This document shows, in pieces, positions 48,994 to 60,546 of a stretch of DNA of 64,000 nucleotides. Under the pieces are notes generated by a model, which worked only from the letters and a program-made list of their open reading frames with translations, made no database searches and was not told where the DNA came from. The stretch spans positions 711,981 to 775,980 of the forward strand of contig FJOG01000012.1 of assembly GCA_900073065.1 (NCBI GenBank), read 5' to 3'. Source of the DNA: Phialocephala subalpina. Lineage: Eukaryota > Ascomycota > Leotiomycetes > Helotiales > Mollisiaceae. Position 1 is the first letter of the stretch; each line of letters opens with the position of its first letter. The translations under genes were made by a program, and so were the position numbers.

Positions 48994-51927
48994 ATGTGTT
49001 ATCTTGTTGTAGAGAGATACAGTGTCTGCAGATGTCTGTATTATCAACATAGCGTTGATTATTGTTCTGCACATGGAACCAAAAATCATCCCGTTCAGGA
49101 GCGTACAGTGTTAGTCGGGTACTCATGCGAGAATCACACCCACGCTGAGCAGCAAGCGGCAACTCTTTGGTCCAGTGGCTATGCTGGCTATTCGGACTCG
49201 GGTTATGGAACTCGTGATCATGGATCGCGACGAGAAGCGCATCAAGACAGCAGCTACCAAGGCGTCAAAATCACAAGTGCGACCGCGTTGAGAACTCTAG
49301 AGATCGCTCAGTTGGTGGAAGACGACGACAAATCAACAGAAATATTTGATGGTTCCGTCTTGGAGACTGTGACTACCCAAACCACGGTTGAGAACGACTC
49401 CCGCCAAGAAACTAAGCCACATGACATCGCAAATTACGCCTCTAACTTGGACGACCTTCGCTCGAGACTCCGTCGACCATGCCAATACATCACGTCTTTG
49501 CAAGAACTAGAGAAAAAAGTCTGGAAAACTTCGACCATCTCTATGTATACCTCCTTGGATCCCAATAGTCCTTCCTCGGATTTGTACAAGAAGAGTTACG
49601 GCGGTGTCGAGGATTACATTCCATATCCGCTCGTGCCATCAGAGCTCCAAGATGTCATACCAAATCGCCTTTCTGATGATCCGTTCCCTGAAGACCCGAC
49701 TAATACATCGGACGAAGAGATTACAGCTCTCTGCCAAGCGACCACGGATCTTGTCGCGGCCTCTCATCTCAATGCTATCCGAATGTGCAGAAATGTTTTG
49801 CTAAGGACGTTCCTCAACCTGAAACTGCTCCAACAAGCCGGCTTCTGTGCTGGTTCTTTTTCTATCATTGTTCTTGACAAGACGCGGTACAATGTGGCTC
49901 TACTCTTACCCATTGAAAACACCGATCTCATCGCATTTCTCTTCGAACTAGAATACATCCTTCGGGATAGTGCATCTCTAGTCCTCAATACAGCCGCATC
50001 GGAAACCTCATTAGATCTCGATCGTCAATTTGTACTTTTAAGCACACCTATGATCCAGCAATATTGCCGAACTCTCCTTCGAATAGATCAAGAAGACTTG
50101 CCTTTATCAAGCTTCGGCGTTGTACGTATGCCCCTAAAGCTTTTGTGTGTTGGCACACAAGCTTCCTAATGACACCAGCTTGCAAAACACTTCGGGGGTT
50201 CAAGAATCGCAGGAAACTCTTCCTTGACTATTGCTGACTCCTGGACTCAATAGGTGAATGTCCTTCGGACCTTGGTTCTGATGCTGGACTTGGCAGTTGC
50301 TAGTTATGCTGGCGCGCATTGCAGCGATACGCTGAGCGAATTCCTCTCGCCTGCCGATGATGTGATCACATTGCTCCAACCTTTCGAGGACTGCTCAGAC
50401 GCACTCAAAAGATACTACTCAGTCGAGCTCCGACGCTGCAAGTTTCAATGCCTGGATTCTTTCCACGGTGGTAGAGGAGCTTGGGTGTTTTCTTCTCCCG
50501 GCTGTCAGCCATCTCAACCGCTGTACTTCTCAGCAACTATCGATGGCTTCAGTGACATTTGGGGTCCTCTTTGGAAACTAAAGGATCAATCCAACCCTGA
50601 AAAATACACCGCGTACGTTGTTGGCAGTGGCTCAATTGTTCGGTGGTCATACGATGTGACCAAGTCTCCTGAATTGAGAGACGAAATATTCTGCCATTGG
50701 GTCTGCAACCAAGACCTGGAAAATGATGAGCCTTATATATCTCACAGGAAAGCAAGCTTCCCGAACGTAGCTTTTGATGGGACGGAAAGGCTTCTAATAG
50801 GAGCTTCGTGGTATATGAATCCGCGATGCTCGAACCCAATCAGCGCTGTCAGAACACAACTGCAAGAAGCTGGAAGGCTGTGCATGGTCGGTACATCAAA
50901 GCCATATCACTACAACGACTCAAACCAGTACCAACTTCAACTAGGATACAGCGGGGTCAATGCGAGCGCAACCCGACAGTATAAACGTATTCCTGGACAG
51001 TCTCTCAAGGAAATCTTAATCGAACTTTGGGCAATGGAACCCGAAATCCGGGATCCCAGGCTCCTCGAAGATCTACATGGCGTAGAGATATCGATGTGCA
51101 CTTACAACGCTCAGCGTGTATCCCTCTCCCAGATCCTTCGCTTGCAATGCATGCACCATCTCTTGCGGGACTTCACCTGGCGAGATCCTGATTATCGTAC
51201 AGAGCATTTCCTGACACTAGAGGACATACTTCGACCTAAGCGGCTTCTCGATGCGCAATTTAAGGAGAGGTTTGATTATGCAGTCATGCTTGGTCTCAAG
51301 ATGCTGAGCAAAACAGGCGTGGATAGGGAAGACAATCTGCGCGTGTTTCTGTCCTCGGCATATACACCAAAGCCCGAGCTTGCGACTATGGTGCCGAAAG
51401 AGCATAGCTGGATTGGATTTCTGAGAGATACTATGACTGAGTGCGCCATGGTCGCATTTGGAGACGCGTGCCTGGGATTTGATTGCGATTCCGGTATTAC
51501 CTGCGGGTACAGCAAGCCTGGTTGCTCTGCACTTCGGTCTGCTATAATTCCCCATTCGTCCACAGTTGCCCCCCTACGCCAAGAAAAGCCTGGGGAGAGT
51601 TCGGAAAACATTCAGCCCAAGAACCAATCGTGGAACGTATCCAGTATTGAGATCGGGAAGGATTTTTCGCTCGGAGAAAGGGGAAGACTGCGTCTGAAAT
51701 CCAATTTGAATGGCAGAGCATTATTAGTTGGGTGGAGTTCGCAGTCTATGAAGATGATATTCAAAGGTAAACTGAGTCGAGAGCTAGTGCATCGTGAGTA
51801 TACCGAGATCAATCACAATGTGGAAGAGGAGGTGGCTCCGCCTGTGCCTATTTTCGTGATCTCGGATAAGACGAGGGAGGGTACCGAATTCAAACCAACA
51901 ATGTTGAGTCGAATGCATAGGAGATAG
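48994..51927 (+). CDS. Large uncharacterised fungal protein with an N-terminal Cys/His cluster
   Basis: Two exons, 48994-50121 and 50254-51927 (2802 nt, 933 aa). The frame is open upstream to 48799. The Met at 48994 was preferred because it begins the Cys/His-rich segment MCYLVVERYSVCRC, then HSVDYCSAHG and VGYSCENH, which looks like a small metal-binding module. A disordered, acidic middle region (about residues 100-190) precedes a mostly helical part with LRSRLRRPCQYITSLQELE. The second exon carries another Cys-containing part (VELRRCKFQCLDSF, LGFDCDSGITCG). No catalytic motif, signal peptide or membrane segment is recognised. Function unknown. The acceptor of the single intron is supported by frame continuity at GVV. 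Confidence 0.72.
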
Positions 51928-52736
51928 AGCCTGGTCGACGACCAGGGTCAAAAACGATTTCGCGTTAGTCATGAAGTAATGATTGTACAATAAGTCTCCG
52001 AACATATATGGCTTTCCAACATTTAACCTCGTAAACGAGCTCCTGAACGTAGTGAAGACAGCATTTCTCCGCCATATCTCGAGCTTGGTGTCGCGACAAA
52101 TTGAAGCCCGATAAGCAATAGACTTACATAGTCTAGAACTTGACCATCTATAGAATATATTCAATACTTTTTAAGCCATGATACGAGCATTGGCCTGTCA
52201 TGTCTTTAAAGTGAACGAAAGGGGTCAACCACCGTACTCCGTATGTTTCTCATTGATTTGCCAAACTTCCTTTCGCATTTATAATTATTCCGAGGTTTCA
52301 ACACAATGAATCGATATCATATAGTTAGAACTTTGAATTAGCCTCTGTTTCTTTTTTTATTCCAAAGATAGGGTGGGAATGATTCAGAGGGAGTTTGGAT
52401 TTCCAGCGTGATTGTCGTTTGCCTCGCTCTCACGTGAATTACCCCGCCACTATAAATCCGGCAAAGTGCTTGCTCGACGGAAACTTCGTATCTTCCGTCC
52501 ACAGCTCCAGGCTTTCTCCCTTGCAGGAACACGAATCAAAACACTCTAATATATAAGAGTCTCGTATCAAACTTTCATGTGTCACAGCGTGTTCACCGAG
52601 TCCGAGACGCCTTTCCAGCAAAGATATAATTTTAAGGCCTCTTCCGTCTTGCAGCTGCACAACGGCAAAGTCATTCGATAAGCACTACCTTCCAGCTGAA
52701 TGCATTCCTCCTCCTTGAACAAATTCCTACCTCACA
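51928..52736. other. Intergenic, upstream of the P450 gene
   Basis: About 800 bp with no supported gene. A near-palindrome (ctcgtaaacgag) at about 52027 recalls the inverted-repeat core at 45.5 kb. Confidence 0.5.
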
Positions 52737-54250
52737 ATGATACCAATCTACGAGATTCTCGCGGTGACCAGCCTCTCCTTCCTCCTCTACCACTACATCC
52801 TGCTGCCCCTCTTCTTCTCCCCACTCTCCAAGATTCCTTCCGCGCACTGGTCCTCTGCCATCTCAGCACGCTGGATCAATACCCTCCGCCTCAATGGCAA
52901 GACAGGCATCTCTGAAACCCTTTCCGCGCACCGACGTCTCGGACCTATTGTCCGTTTGAGTCCAGATGAGCTATCAGTCGCTTCCCTTGATGGCCTCCGG
53001 AAGATTTATAGTGGAGGATTCGAGAAAGATGAGAGCTATGTTCAGGAATTCATGAATTATGGGACGCCGAATTTGGTGTCTATGTTGGGGAACAAGGAGC
53101 ACGGGATGCAGAAGAGGATGTTAAGTCATGTTTATTCGAAGAGTTATATCCAGAATTCAGAGGATGTGAGGAAGATAGCGGAAGGTTTGGTGGAGAGATT
53201 GCTAGGTGTCTTAAATAATGAGGAAGAGAAAAATTTCGACGCGTATGGGATAAATCAAGCGATTGGTGCTGACTTCATGTCTGCATATCTGTTTGGGTTG
53301 GGCAACGCTACCGACTTTATGACGGATATCGAAGCGAGGAGGACGATCACTCGGGAGCATCGAACAAAGTTCAAACGACTGCCTGGTGAAGAACAGGCTA
53401 CAGCTATAGTTGAGCGGTTTGTTATGGGATTGTGTCAAGCAGCCGCTAGGACGATCGAAAAAGAGGAGTTATCGGAGACGGGGACGCGTCCGGTCGTCTA
53501 TTCACAACTTTCGTCTCAACTTGCGAAGCCGATGTCGCCTTCAGAGAGCAAGGACCTAATCATCGCATCCGAAATGTTCGATCATTTTGTCGCTAGCATC
53601 GAAACTTCAAGGATTTCTCTCACATACATGGAATGGGAGCTTTCTCGGCATCCCGAACTTCAACGAGCTCTTCGGAAAGAGCTTCTCACTCTCTCTCCGC
53701 CTCTCATCCGAGGCGAAACAACTCTCCCTGACCCGAAAAGCATTGACGCTCTCCCCCTCCTCAACGCAGTCCTCAAAGAAGTCCTTCGTCTCTATCCCCC
53801 TTCACCTGCAACATTGACCCGCGTCACACCTCCAAACGGGACGACAATTGAAGGATGTTTTATTCCAGGAAACATCGTGATCGGGACCGCAGCTCAGTGC
53901 ATGCATCAAAATGCTGATGTATTTCCAGAGCCACAAGAATTCAAACCTGAAAGATGGCTTGTTGAAGATGAGGAGAAGAGGAAGGAGATGAACAGGTGGT
54001 TTTGGGTGTTTGGGAGTGGAGGACGGATGTGCATTGGGAGTCATTATGCTATACATAGTGAGTTCTAGTAATAGGAGACAGGAATGCGGGGTAATGCTGA
54101 CTATTGTTAGTGTTGAAACTTAGCATTGCGGCGATATACTCGAATTTTGAGACGGAGATTATGGATGATGAAGGCATTGAGCAAGAAGATGCATTCCTCG
54201 CTGGACCCGTGGGAGAGAAGCTTGTGTTGAAGTTTCGCGCTGTGGCATAG
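52737..54250 (+). CDS. Cytochrome P450 monooxygenase
   Basis: Two exons, 52737-54057 and 54111-54250 (1461 nt, 486 aa). An N-terminal membrane anchor (ILAVTSLSFLLYHYILLPLFF) is followed by a Pro-containing hinge (LSKIPSAHW). The I-helix reads FVASIETSRISLTY (Glu-Thr retained), the K-helix KEVLRLYPP contains ExxR, then comes FKPERWL. The heme loop FGSGGRMCIGSH carries the cysteine ligand. The short last exon encodes the L-helix end and C-terminus. An ER-bound, NADPH-P450-reductase dependent oxidase; neither CYP family nor substrate can be set by eye. No other biosynthetic genes adjoin it. It is tail to tail with the next carboxylesterase. Confidence 0.9.
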
Positions 54251-54460
54251 ATGATGAGGGAAGATAGAAGGAATGCTTGCGTGAATACGGGTTTAGAAAC
54301 TCTCACCTCCTCGTCTCGGTTTAAGGCATAGACAGATCCCAACTCTTCATACATATACAGTACTATATATAATCATCTCATCAGTCCTGCGGGCTCCTCA
54401 TCATCCCTCCTAAGACACCCAAAATATACACGCGAAAGACACAATCTCGCTCAAATTCCG

Positions 54461-56110
54461 CTAGTAAACCCTTGTCGACTGAGCATACCACTCCTCAATC
54501 AAGCTAATCTTCTTATCATCATCAACAAGCTGAATCATCGTCATATTCTGCCCCAGCTGATAAGTCATCGTCGCATTCAGCGCCGAAACACCCCATCCAG
54601 TCAAGTTCCCAGCATTGGGACTATGACTCTTGATAAAGTTCGCCCACAACGTCGACATCTTATCAGCAAGTTGATAATCCTCCGTCGTCCAATTTGCCAC
54701 GGCGCCTGGGTCCTGCCCATATACCGGTCCAAGTGTGTCAAAAACATAATTCATTTCTGAACCATGGAAAGCGCCTTGAGATGCTGCGTCCGCGATCGGT
54801 TGGCCGTGAACCCAGAAATAGGAGTAGAGAGCACTTGTGCGATGCGTGTTCCAGAGTTTAGACCAGAGGTAGGTTGTTACTTTCGTATTGTCGCGAATCA
54901 ATGTGTTGTAGGCTGCAGTTGCGGAAGAGTTGTCGGTGGCGGGGTACAAGGCGTAGACTTGCTCAGTCAAGTTGCCAAAATTTTCAGTCACGTATTCTTG
55001 GTATGTCTCGAGAGAGACACCGGAAAGTGACACTCCGTTCTCGTCTTTGACGTTGCCGGTCAAGATTGGGACGTCTGCGAGAGACGAGTCGAGAAGTCCT
55101 TCGTAGTAGGTGTGTGCGATCACGTAGCCATCTAGGTTCACGGCCCAGAGACTTGAACCTTCGTAGCTGGTATAGTTGCTTTGAGCTTCAACTAAGGTAT
55201 CCATGGAGAGGTTTCGGAGTTGGGATAGAGTGGGAGCACTAATGTTCTGTGCCACACTGAGACCGCCTGCTTCGGCTATTGCGAGTGATGGGACATAATT
55301 CGAGGCAACTGTTGCAGTAGTGGGGTCATAGGGATCATGAACACCGCTTTGAATGATCGCACTGCTGAACAGTCCCCGAGAAAGCGGCGAATACAGAAGC
55401 TGCTGAGTGGCTGCAGATCCAGCGGATTGTCCTCCAATAGTCAAGTGCTGGGGATCGCCACCGAAGTTGGCGATGTTGTCTCGGATCCATTCGAGTGCTT
55501 TGATGTGATCCAGAAATCCGTAGTTGCCAGATGAGTTATAGCTGGACTCTGCTGTGAGCTCGGAGAGAGCAAGGTAGCCGAAGATGCCTTTGCGGTAGTT
55601 GGCTCCGATTTGGATGACACCTTTGTTGGCAAGTCCGGCTCCGTCGTATACTGGAAGATCAGAAGCACCTGCTGCTTCAAGACCTCCGTAGATCCATAAA
55701 TACACGGGTAAAGATGAGTTTGTATTTGTTCCAGGTGGGAGCCAGATGTTCAACGAAAGACAATCTTCGCTGGTGGTGTCGGTGGTACCACTTTGAGGGC
55801 ATGAAGGTCCGAAAGTGCTCATGATCTTGGTGCCGTTCCACTATTCTCTTGTCAGTTCGATGTTCGATGACCAACTTTTAGGTAAAGCTCTCACCTTCGT
55901 GGGGTCTTGCGGGGCTTTCCATCGATTGTTACCAGCAGTTGAGGCGGCGAAAGGAATGCCTCTAAATACGGTGATATCGGACGAGATATATTCAGATGGC
56001 ACACCCTGAACTTTCCCAGACGTCGTATCAATGGTTGTGTTGGTTGAACCTATCGATGCCAACACAGCCAAAGGCGATGCGGCTAATGCAAGAATGGCGG
56101 AAGAGATCAT
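54461..56110 (-). CDS. Secreted type-B carboxylesterase (second copy)
   Basis: Two exons, 56110-55895 and 55840-54461 (1596 nt, 531 aa). The Met at 56110 gives a good signal peptide (MISSAILALAASPLAVLAS); a farther 5' Met at 56182 is less likely. Motifs in order: FRGIPFAAST, VYLWIYGG, nucleophile LTIGGQSAGSAA (Gln instead of the common Glu before Ser), acidic residue in GNVKDENGVS, and His in FHGSEMNYVF. The triad is complete. It carries many N-glycosylation sequons, as expected for an extracellular enzyme. It is clearly distinct from the copy at 45.8-47.7 kb in intron number and sequence, so the two are not recent duplicates. Confidence 0.92.
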
Positions 56111-56509
56111 TGCGAACGGGAGAGCCGGAAAATGAATGAAGGACGATGGGCTTGATTCTCTTGGCAAACTTGCCGATCTCAAGTCTTATAAACATATCAG
56201 CGGCCGAGATTTTGTTTCAACCCCACGATCTAATCCAGGAAACATTTTCGTGGCAATGTCGAAGTGGCGATCGCACTTGCGAATTATTCGGACTGGCCCT
56301 ATTGCGAGAAGATCAGCAAACACGTCGTCGGGAAAACGTTCATAAATCTGAACCTCCGCGTCAGTGTGGCATGCGGGGAGTATCATCGTATTTTCGTATT
56401 GGGACACAAAGTTGGTGAAGAGGAAGATGGAAAAACAGGATGGAGGAGAAGTTGTCGTCAGCAACGGATAAAACCCAACGACGGAGTACAATCAGCCATG
56501 CTAGCACTA

Positions 56510-58156
56510 CTAGCTCTCCACATGAACGGCCGGCATCTGCCACTTGACAACGTCGGCAATGATGAGGTTGCCGGCGCCAAAAGGATCAAGGATTGACCTG
56601 ATCCGATTCCGCGGTCCCGAGCGCTGGCTTCGGTCCCGAGAATCAATCGGCACGCCACCAAACCCCAACATATCCCATACTGACTTCACCACCACCAATA
56701 TCTAGGATGAGCACGTCAGAATGATCTTCATGTGCATTTTCAGAGTCTCGTACTGCGTTTTCCATGGAGAATCCTCTATCTCGTTTTAGTAATCAACAGT
56801 AGAATATACTTGGCTGGGCACTTACAGCTCCCCTATTATTTTATTTTAAAAGTATGGTTCTACTCCGCACTTGTCATGAATGTTGTGTGACGAACGTATA
56901 CCAGTACTCATCCAAACAGCATGCTATTCACAGTCAGTGGTACCTCTGGTAAAATGAAATAGAATAATGGAGAATATGTCGAATGGAAGGGCATACAGCT
57001 AGCTCGTGGAGAATTGTGCAAGTGAGTTTGAATCGACATGCCATCCTATCGGCTGGTATGATATTCGGATTCAACAGAGGTTCTGCCAGCTCAAAGCCAA
57101 CATGGGCTCTAGTGTCTTGTTCGGAGTTCCTTTTAGTGGTAACACCAAAACTATGTTGACCAGTAAAGCCGGCCTCATTGTCCAAATGACAAGAAGTGAG
57201 GTGCCATTCTAGCTCCTGCCTGATTTCTGAGAATCTCTCTTCCACCTTTTGTCTTCTCCTTGGCTCTTCTGATATCGCCGGATCAAGTCGGAAGAATTGC
57301 AGATATGTATCATCCTCAATCTTTGGTTTCTTGTCGAAGACAATCGCATCGTCAGTAATGTCCCTGAATTCTCCGAGGGATAATGCATCCTACCTAACGT
57401 GATTAGCTCCTTTTCATTTCCGCTGCAGGTGGTGAGAATCTACCACGATAGAGTCTTGGCACTGGAGAGAAAGCGACTTGCAAGGTATAAGGAAGCATGG
57501 CTTCCCATACCACAGGATTAGATGCCTGAATATATTAGCGGCGCACTCAAGTTGTTTTACTGGAGAACCGACCTCCCAATTTCCTCCCATTCCATTCCTA
57601 ATCGGAAATAGAGCCAAGTGTTTTGGTAATGGCTTCTCCCAGAGTGGCCGTCGCAAACAAGAATGAAGCTCCACCTTGGGCAATTCAACACTAGGGCCCT
57701 TTAGACTCGCCAGTGCTAGGGCCTCCATGACGTCTAACTCTGCCTCCGCGAAACCTTAAACTATCAGTAACTCTTTACTTAGTCGGATTCGGGCTTATTC
57801 TTACCCAGGAAACGCGCTCGCTGATATGCCGATAGGTCATCGTACTGCTGTGTTGTTGGGAATTGGGACCTCTCGAGAGGACTATACCCACTCTTCAATG
57901 GTACTATGTCCTTCAATACCGCATGGCTGAATCCAGGATTTTGGAGTTGTCCAATGGGTGGGTGACCATATATCTTAGCATATTCGGTCAAGGGGTCTGG
58001 TGGTGGCCATGCTGGAAATGCGTCCATCGATGGCAAGGCGGCCATCTTTGTGTAGTCTCTTGGGTCTGTGCAAAAGAACCGCAGGAGGGAAACCTGGTGT
58101 AGAGGAAGCAAATGGGCCATGCTGCGCAGTATTTCCTTAAAAGGCACATGAGACAT
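56510..58156 (-). pseudogene. Zincin-like protein with HELAH motif, one in-frame stop
   Basis: Exons 58156-57805, 57754-57444, 57389-56997 and 56923-56826 join with clean phases, then a further exon from 56775. The third and fourth exons meet inside the motif: CTILHELA then HAVWMSTGI, giving HELAH (HExxH zinc site). Downstream EPYF is followed by TAA (56848-56846), after which the frame continues NKIIGEL and, past another intron, GFSMENA, which I recall as family-typical. One nonsense codon therefore separates the zinc site from the conserved tail. The 3' end is uncertain: either WRAD just after 56620 or, with one more intron, a frame to 56510 (DMLGFGGVPIDSR). No secretion signal. The alternative start at 58120 is possible. 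Proteolysis is not demonstrated. Confidence 0.6.
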
Positions 58157-58314
58157 TGGTGGCTGCCAGATGTTTCTTTGTTGCTTGACTCCGGTCGCGA
58201 TCAACCTAACTCGAATAGTATTCGATTGTGCTGACTTCTTTCAGACGAATCGCGAAAGAAAGGAATACTGCACAACTTCGTTCCCGAGAACAAAGCCGAA
58301 TTGTATCAACACCC

Positions 58315-59547
58315 TCACATGGCTATCCCGATTATCGGCTGTCCCGAAGCCTGACTATTTATCGAGGCCCCTTCATTCATTCTTCGCATCCCACTCAACC
58401 TGCGCGAACTCCGAAAAGAGTTTCGTATTCGTGTATCCACATCCTTGACCTGTTCAGCATCACGATGGAACTTCTTCCGCCTCCATCCCATCTCGTAGCT
58501 GTCGTCATTTGCGTATCTCAATCCTCCCGTTGTGAAACCTTCCACGAAAGACTTCAGACAAGGTATGGTGGTGGACATTAGCGAGTAGGCAAGGAGGATC
58601 TCTTGCCAGAGGACGGTCGGCACTAGAGCTGTCCCAGAAGAGTGCGATCGGATGAAGATAGTTGTGGAGAGAAGGTACATGGTTGAAAAGGCTGCGAGTC
58701 TGGCAGAAGGTTTGTTAGTTCATGTCTGGACGTCTTTCTCGGAGGAGAATTGTTCGAATACATTTGACTTACGGAAGCCTGAAAGCAAATGCTAATATCA
58801 CAAGCCACTTCTTGCTTTTCGCAATCTCAAAGGTGTAGAGAAATAAGGGAGGTAGGCAGAAAATGAGACTTTCAATGGCGATGTCGGTAATCATGACGAG
58901 TTGCAGTCGGAGAACATGTTTAGGGCATTGATCAACTTCGTTTCCCAACACGTAGTAAGGAGAGCACTTGATTGAAACCGCGAGCGTTGCTCCAATTCCC
59001 CATAGTATGACCAATATCATTGCCAACTCGATGGCAAGTGTTTTCTTTCGACTTTCCCAAAAGAAGAGTGATCGCATAAGGAGGAGCATGCTGAATTTCG
59101 AAAAGCACAGTGCAGGTAGCAGTAATATTCGTCCAACGAACAGTGCCTTTCGCTAAGTCAGTGATGATCAGAACTCTGGTCGTGGAGGACTCACCTTGGC
59201 GAGAACAATCTGTTCTTCACTCCCAATAATCTCCAAAGATTTTCCTAGGCCATTGTATAGCGCGATGAAAATCGCAATCCATTGTCCCAACGCTACGAGC
59301 TACACGCTGATTAACTTGATTGTAGAAAGAGAGCAAAAGATAAACTCACATGTCCCAGACCCAATACTCCATCATCATATCCGTGCCTTTTCCATTTCAC
59401 AACCAGCAGTCTAACTGCGAAGACAAGACTCGTAAATATCACAGACAAGATAGTGACAATTATGACAGGCGCGCTGTCGTCGTCGGGTGTGACCAGAGCA
59501 AAGCGGTTTCCAGTCGGTGGAGCAGGTAATGGCAATGACAATGACAT
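58315..59547 (-). CDS. Rhodopsin-domain integral membrane protein
   Basis: Four exons: 59547-59350, 59299-59195, 59152-58773 and 58699-58315 (1068 nt, 355 aa); the acceptor of intron 2 may instead lie at 59147. About seven hydrophobic helices: for example IIVTILSVIFTSLVFAVRLL, LAMILVILWGIGATLAV and LVMITDIAIESLIFCLPP. Conserved fungal features are the Arg-rich RLLVVKWKRHGYDDG and the CSPYYVLGNEVDQCPK pair of cysteines in the extracellular loop. This matches the fungal rhodopsin-domain family (Pth11-related in topology but without a CFEM domain), usually of unknown ligand. The C-terminus is basic and cytoplasmic. Confidence 0.84.
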
Positions 59548-60546
59548 GCTTCAAGGAACTCGGCGGCGCGGGAAGATCATTCGTCGTTCTGGCTCACAGA
59601 CCAGAGGCAGACCCTATCACATCTCTTGAGTATCGCGAGCTTCGGGGACGTCCTCTGTCGTATTTGGAGGACAACGAGTGAAGAGCTCGGAAAAAGGAGA
59701 AGCAGGGCAGAAGAATGGGGATCGCCGATGCAAGTTTATCTGTTTGTTGGAACCGATATCAAGTCCCTATTTCCAGAGCTGAAAAGTGCCTGGGAGGGAG
59801 CCTTCTCCCGAGCCGTCAACCGATTTGTCGGGTCCCAGCGTCAAGGGCTCCGAGGGTACGAAGGTACGACACTCCCATCGCAAGATTCACGTAGGATCAG
59901 CCTTTCGTGTCTCCTTCGCAGGCCAGAATAGTGATTGACTGGCTCCGTTCGAAGCGTATGCCATGCGCCTCATATGTTGTCTACAATCTGTCCTTCGAGG
60001 ATCCTAGATTTTGCCAACATGTTTGTGATGGCTTCATCCTGCACCTTGGCTTTCTTCAGTAGAATTCCATCCCCGGTTCCCCGCTCGGAGAGAGTACTAG
60101 AAGTGGTTAGGGAAGGGCCTTTCAACATGCATAGCGTTGCAGATGTGGGCCCGGGGCTGGAACGACAGGGGCTAGAACGCTGTGCATTTCTCAGTCTGCG
60201 GGCGTAGTATGGAGACTGAGATTGCAACCTCACTCCATTGCAGCGTTGCATCAATTGACAGGCGTCCATAGGCGGCCCAGCAACCAATCCAGCAGTGCCG
60301 ACTATGAAGGGATGAGCTGCCGTGCATCAGAGAGCAGAAGAGCGGGCCTCTCGCTGCCCAAGATGGCGACCTGCTTCCGTTCGATGAGGATCCCATAAGG
60401 CGCGAGATGTTCATTACGAACGCCGCCCCTGATTCCTAAATTCCTCCAACACTGCCGTCGTTTCCAGACTCTCGGGCTCTGTGTGACACCAACCTTCCTT
60501 CAGAATCATCGAATTGATCGCTAGCTAGCTCCCGCTGCTGTGTAAC
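59548..60546. other. Divergent intergenic region
   Basis: 1 kb between the divergently transcribed rhodopsin-domain gene and the permease. Frames at 59626-59931 and 59935-60207 have no domain support and overlap frames on the other strand. Confidence 0.5.

Noticed and set aside
52737..56110. Secondary-metabolite cluster around the P450
   Set aside because: No backbone synthase or tailoring set nearby; the neighbours are an esterase and an unrelated zincin.
59626..60207. Two plus-strand frames between the rhodopsin and permease genes
   Set aside because: Overlapped by equally long minus-strand frames; no features supporting coding.
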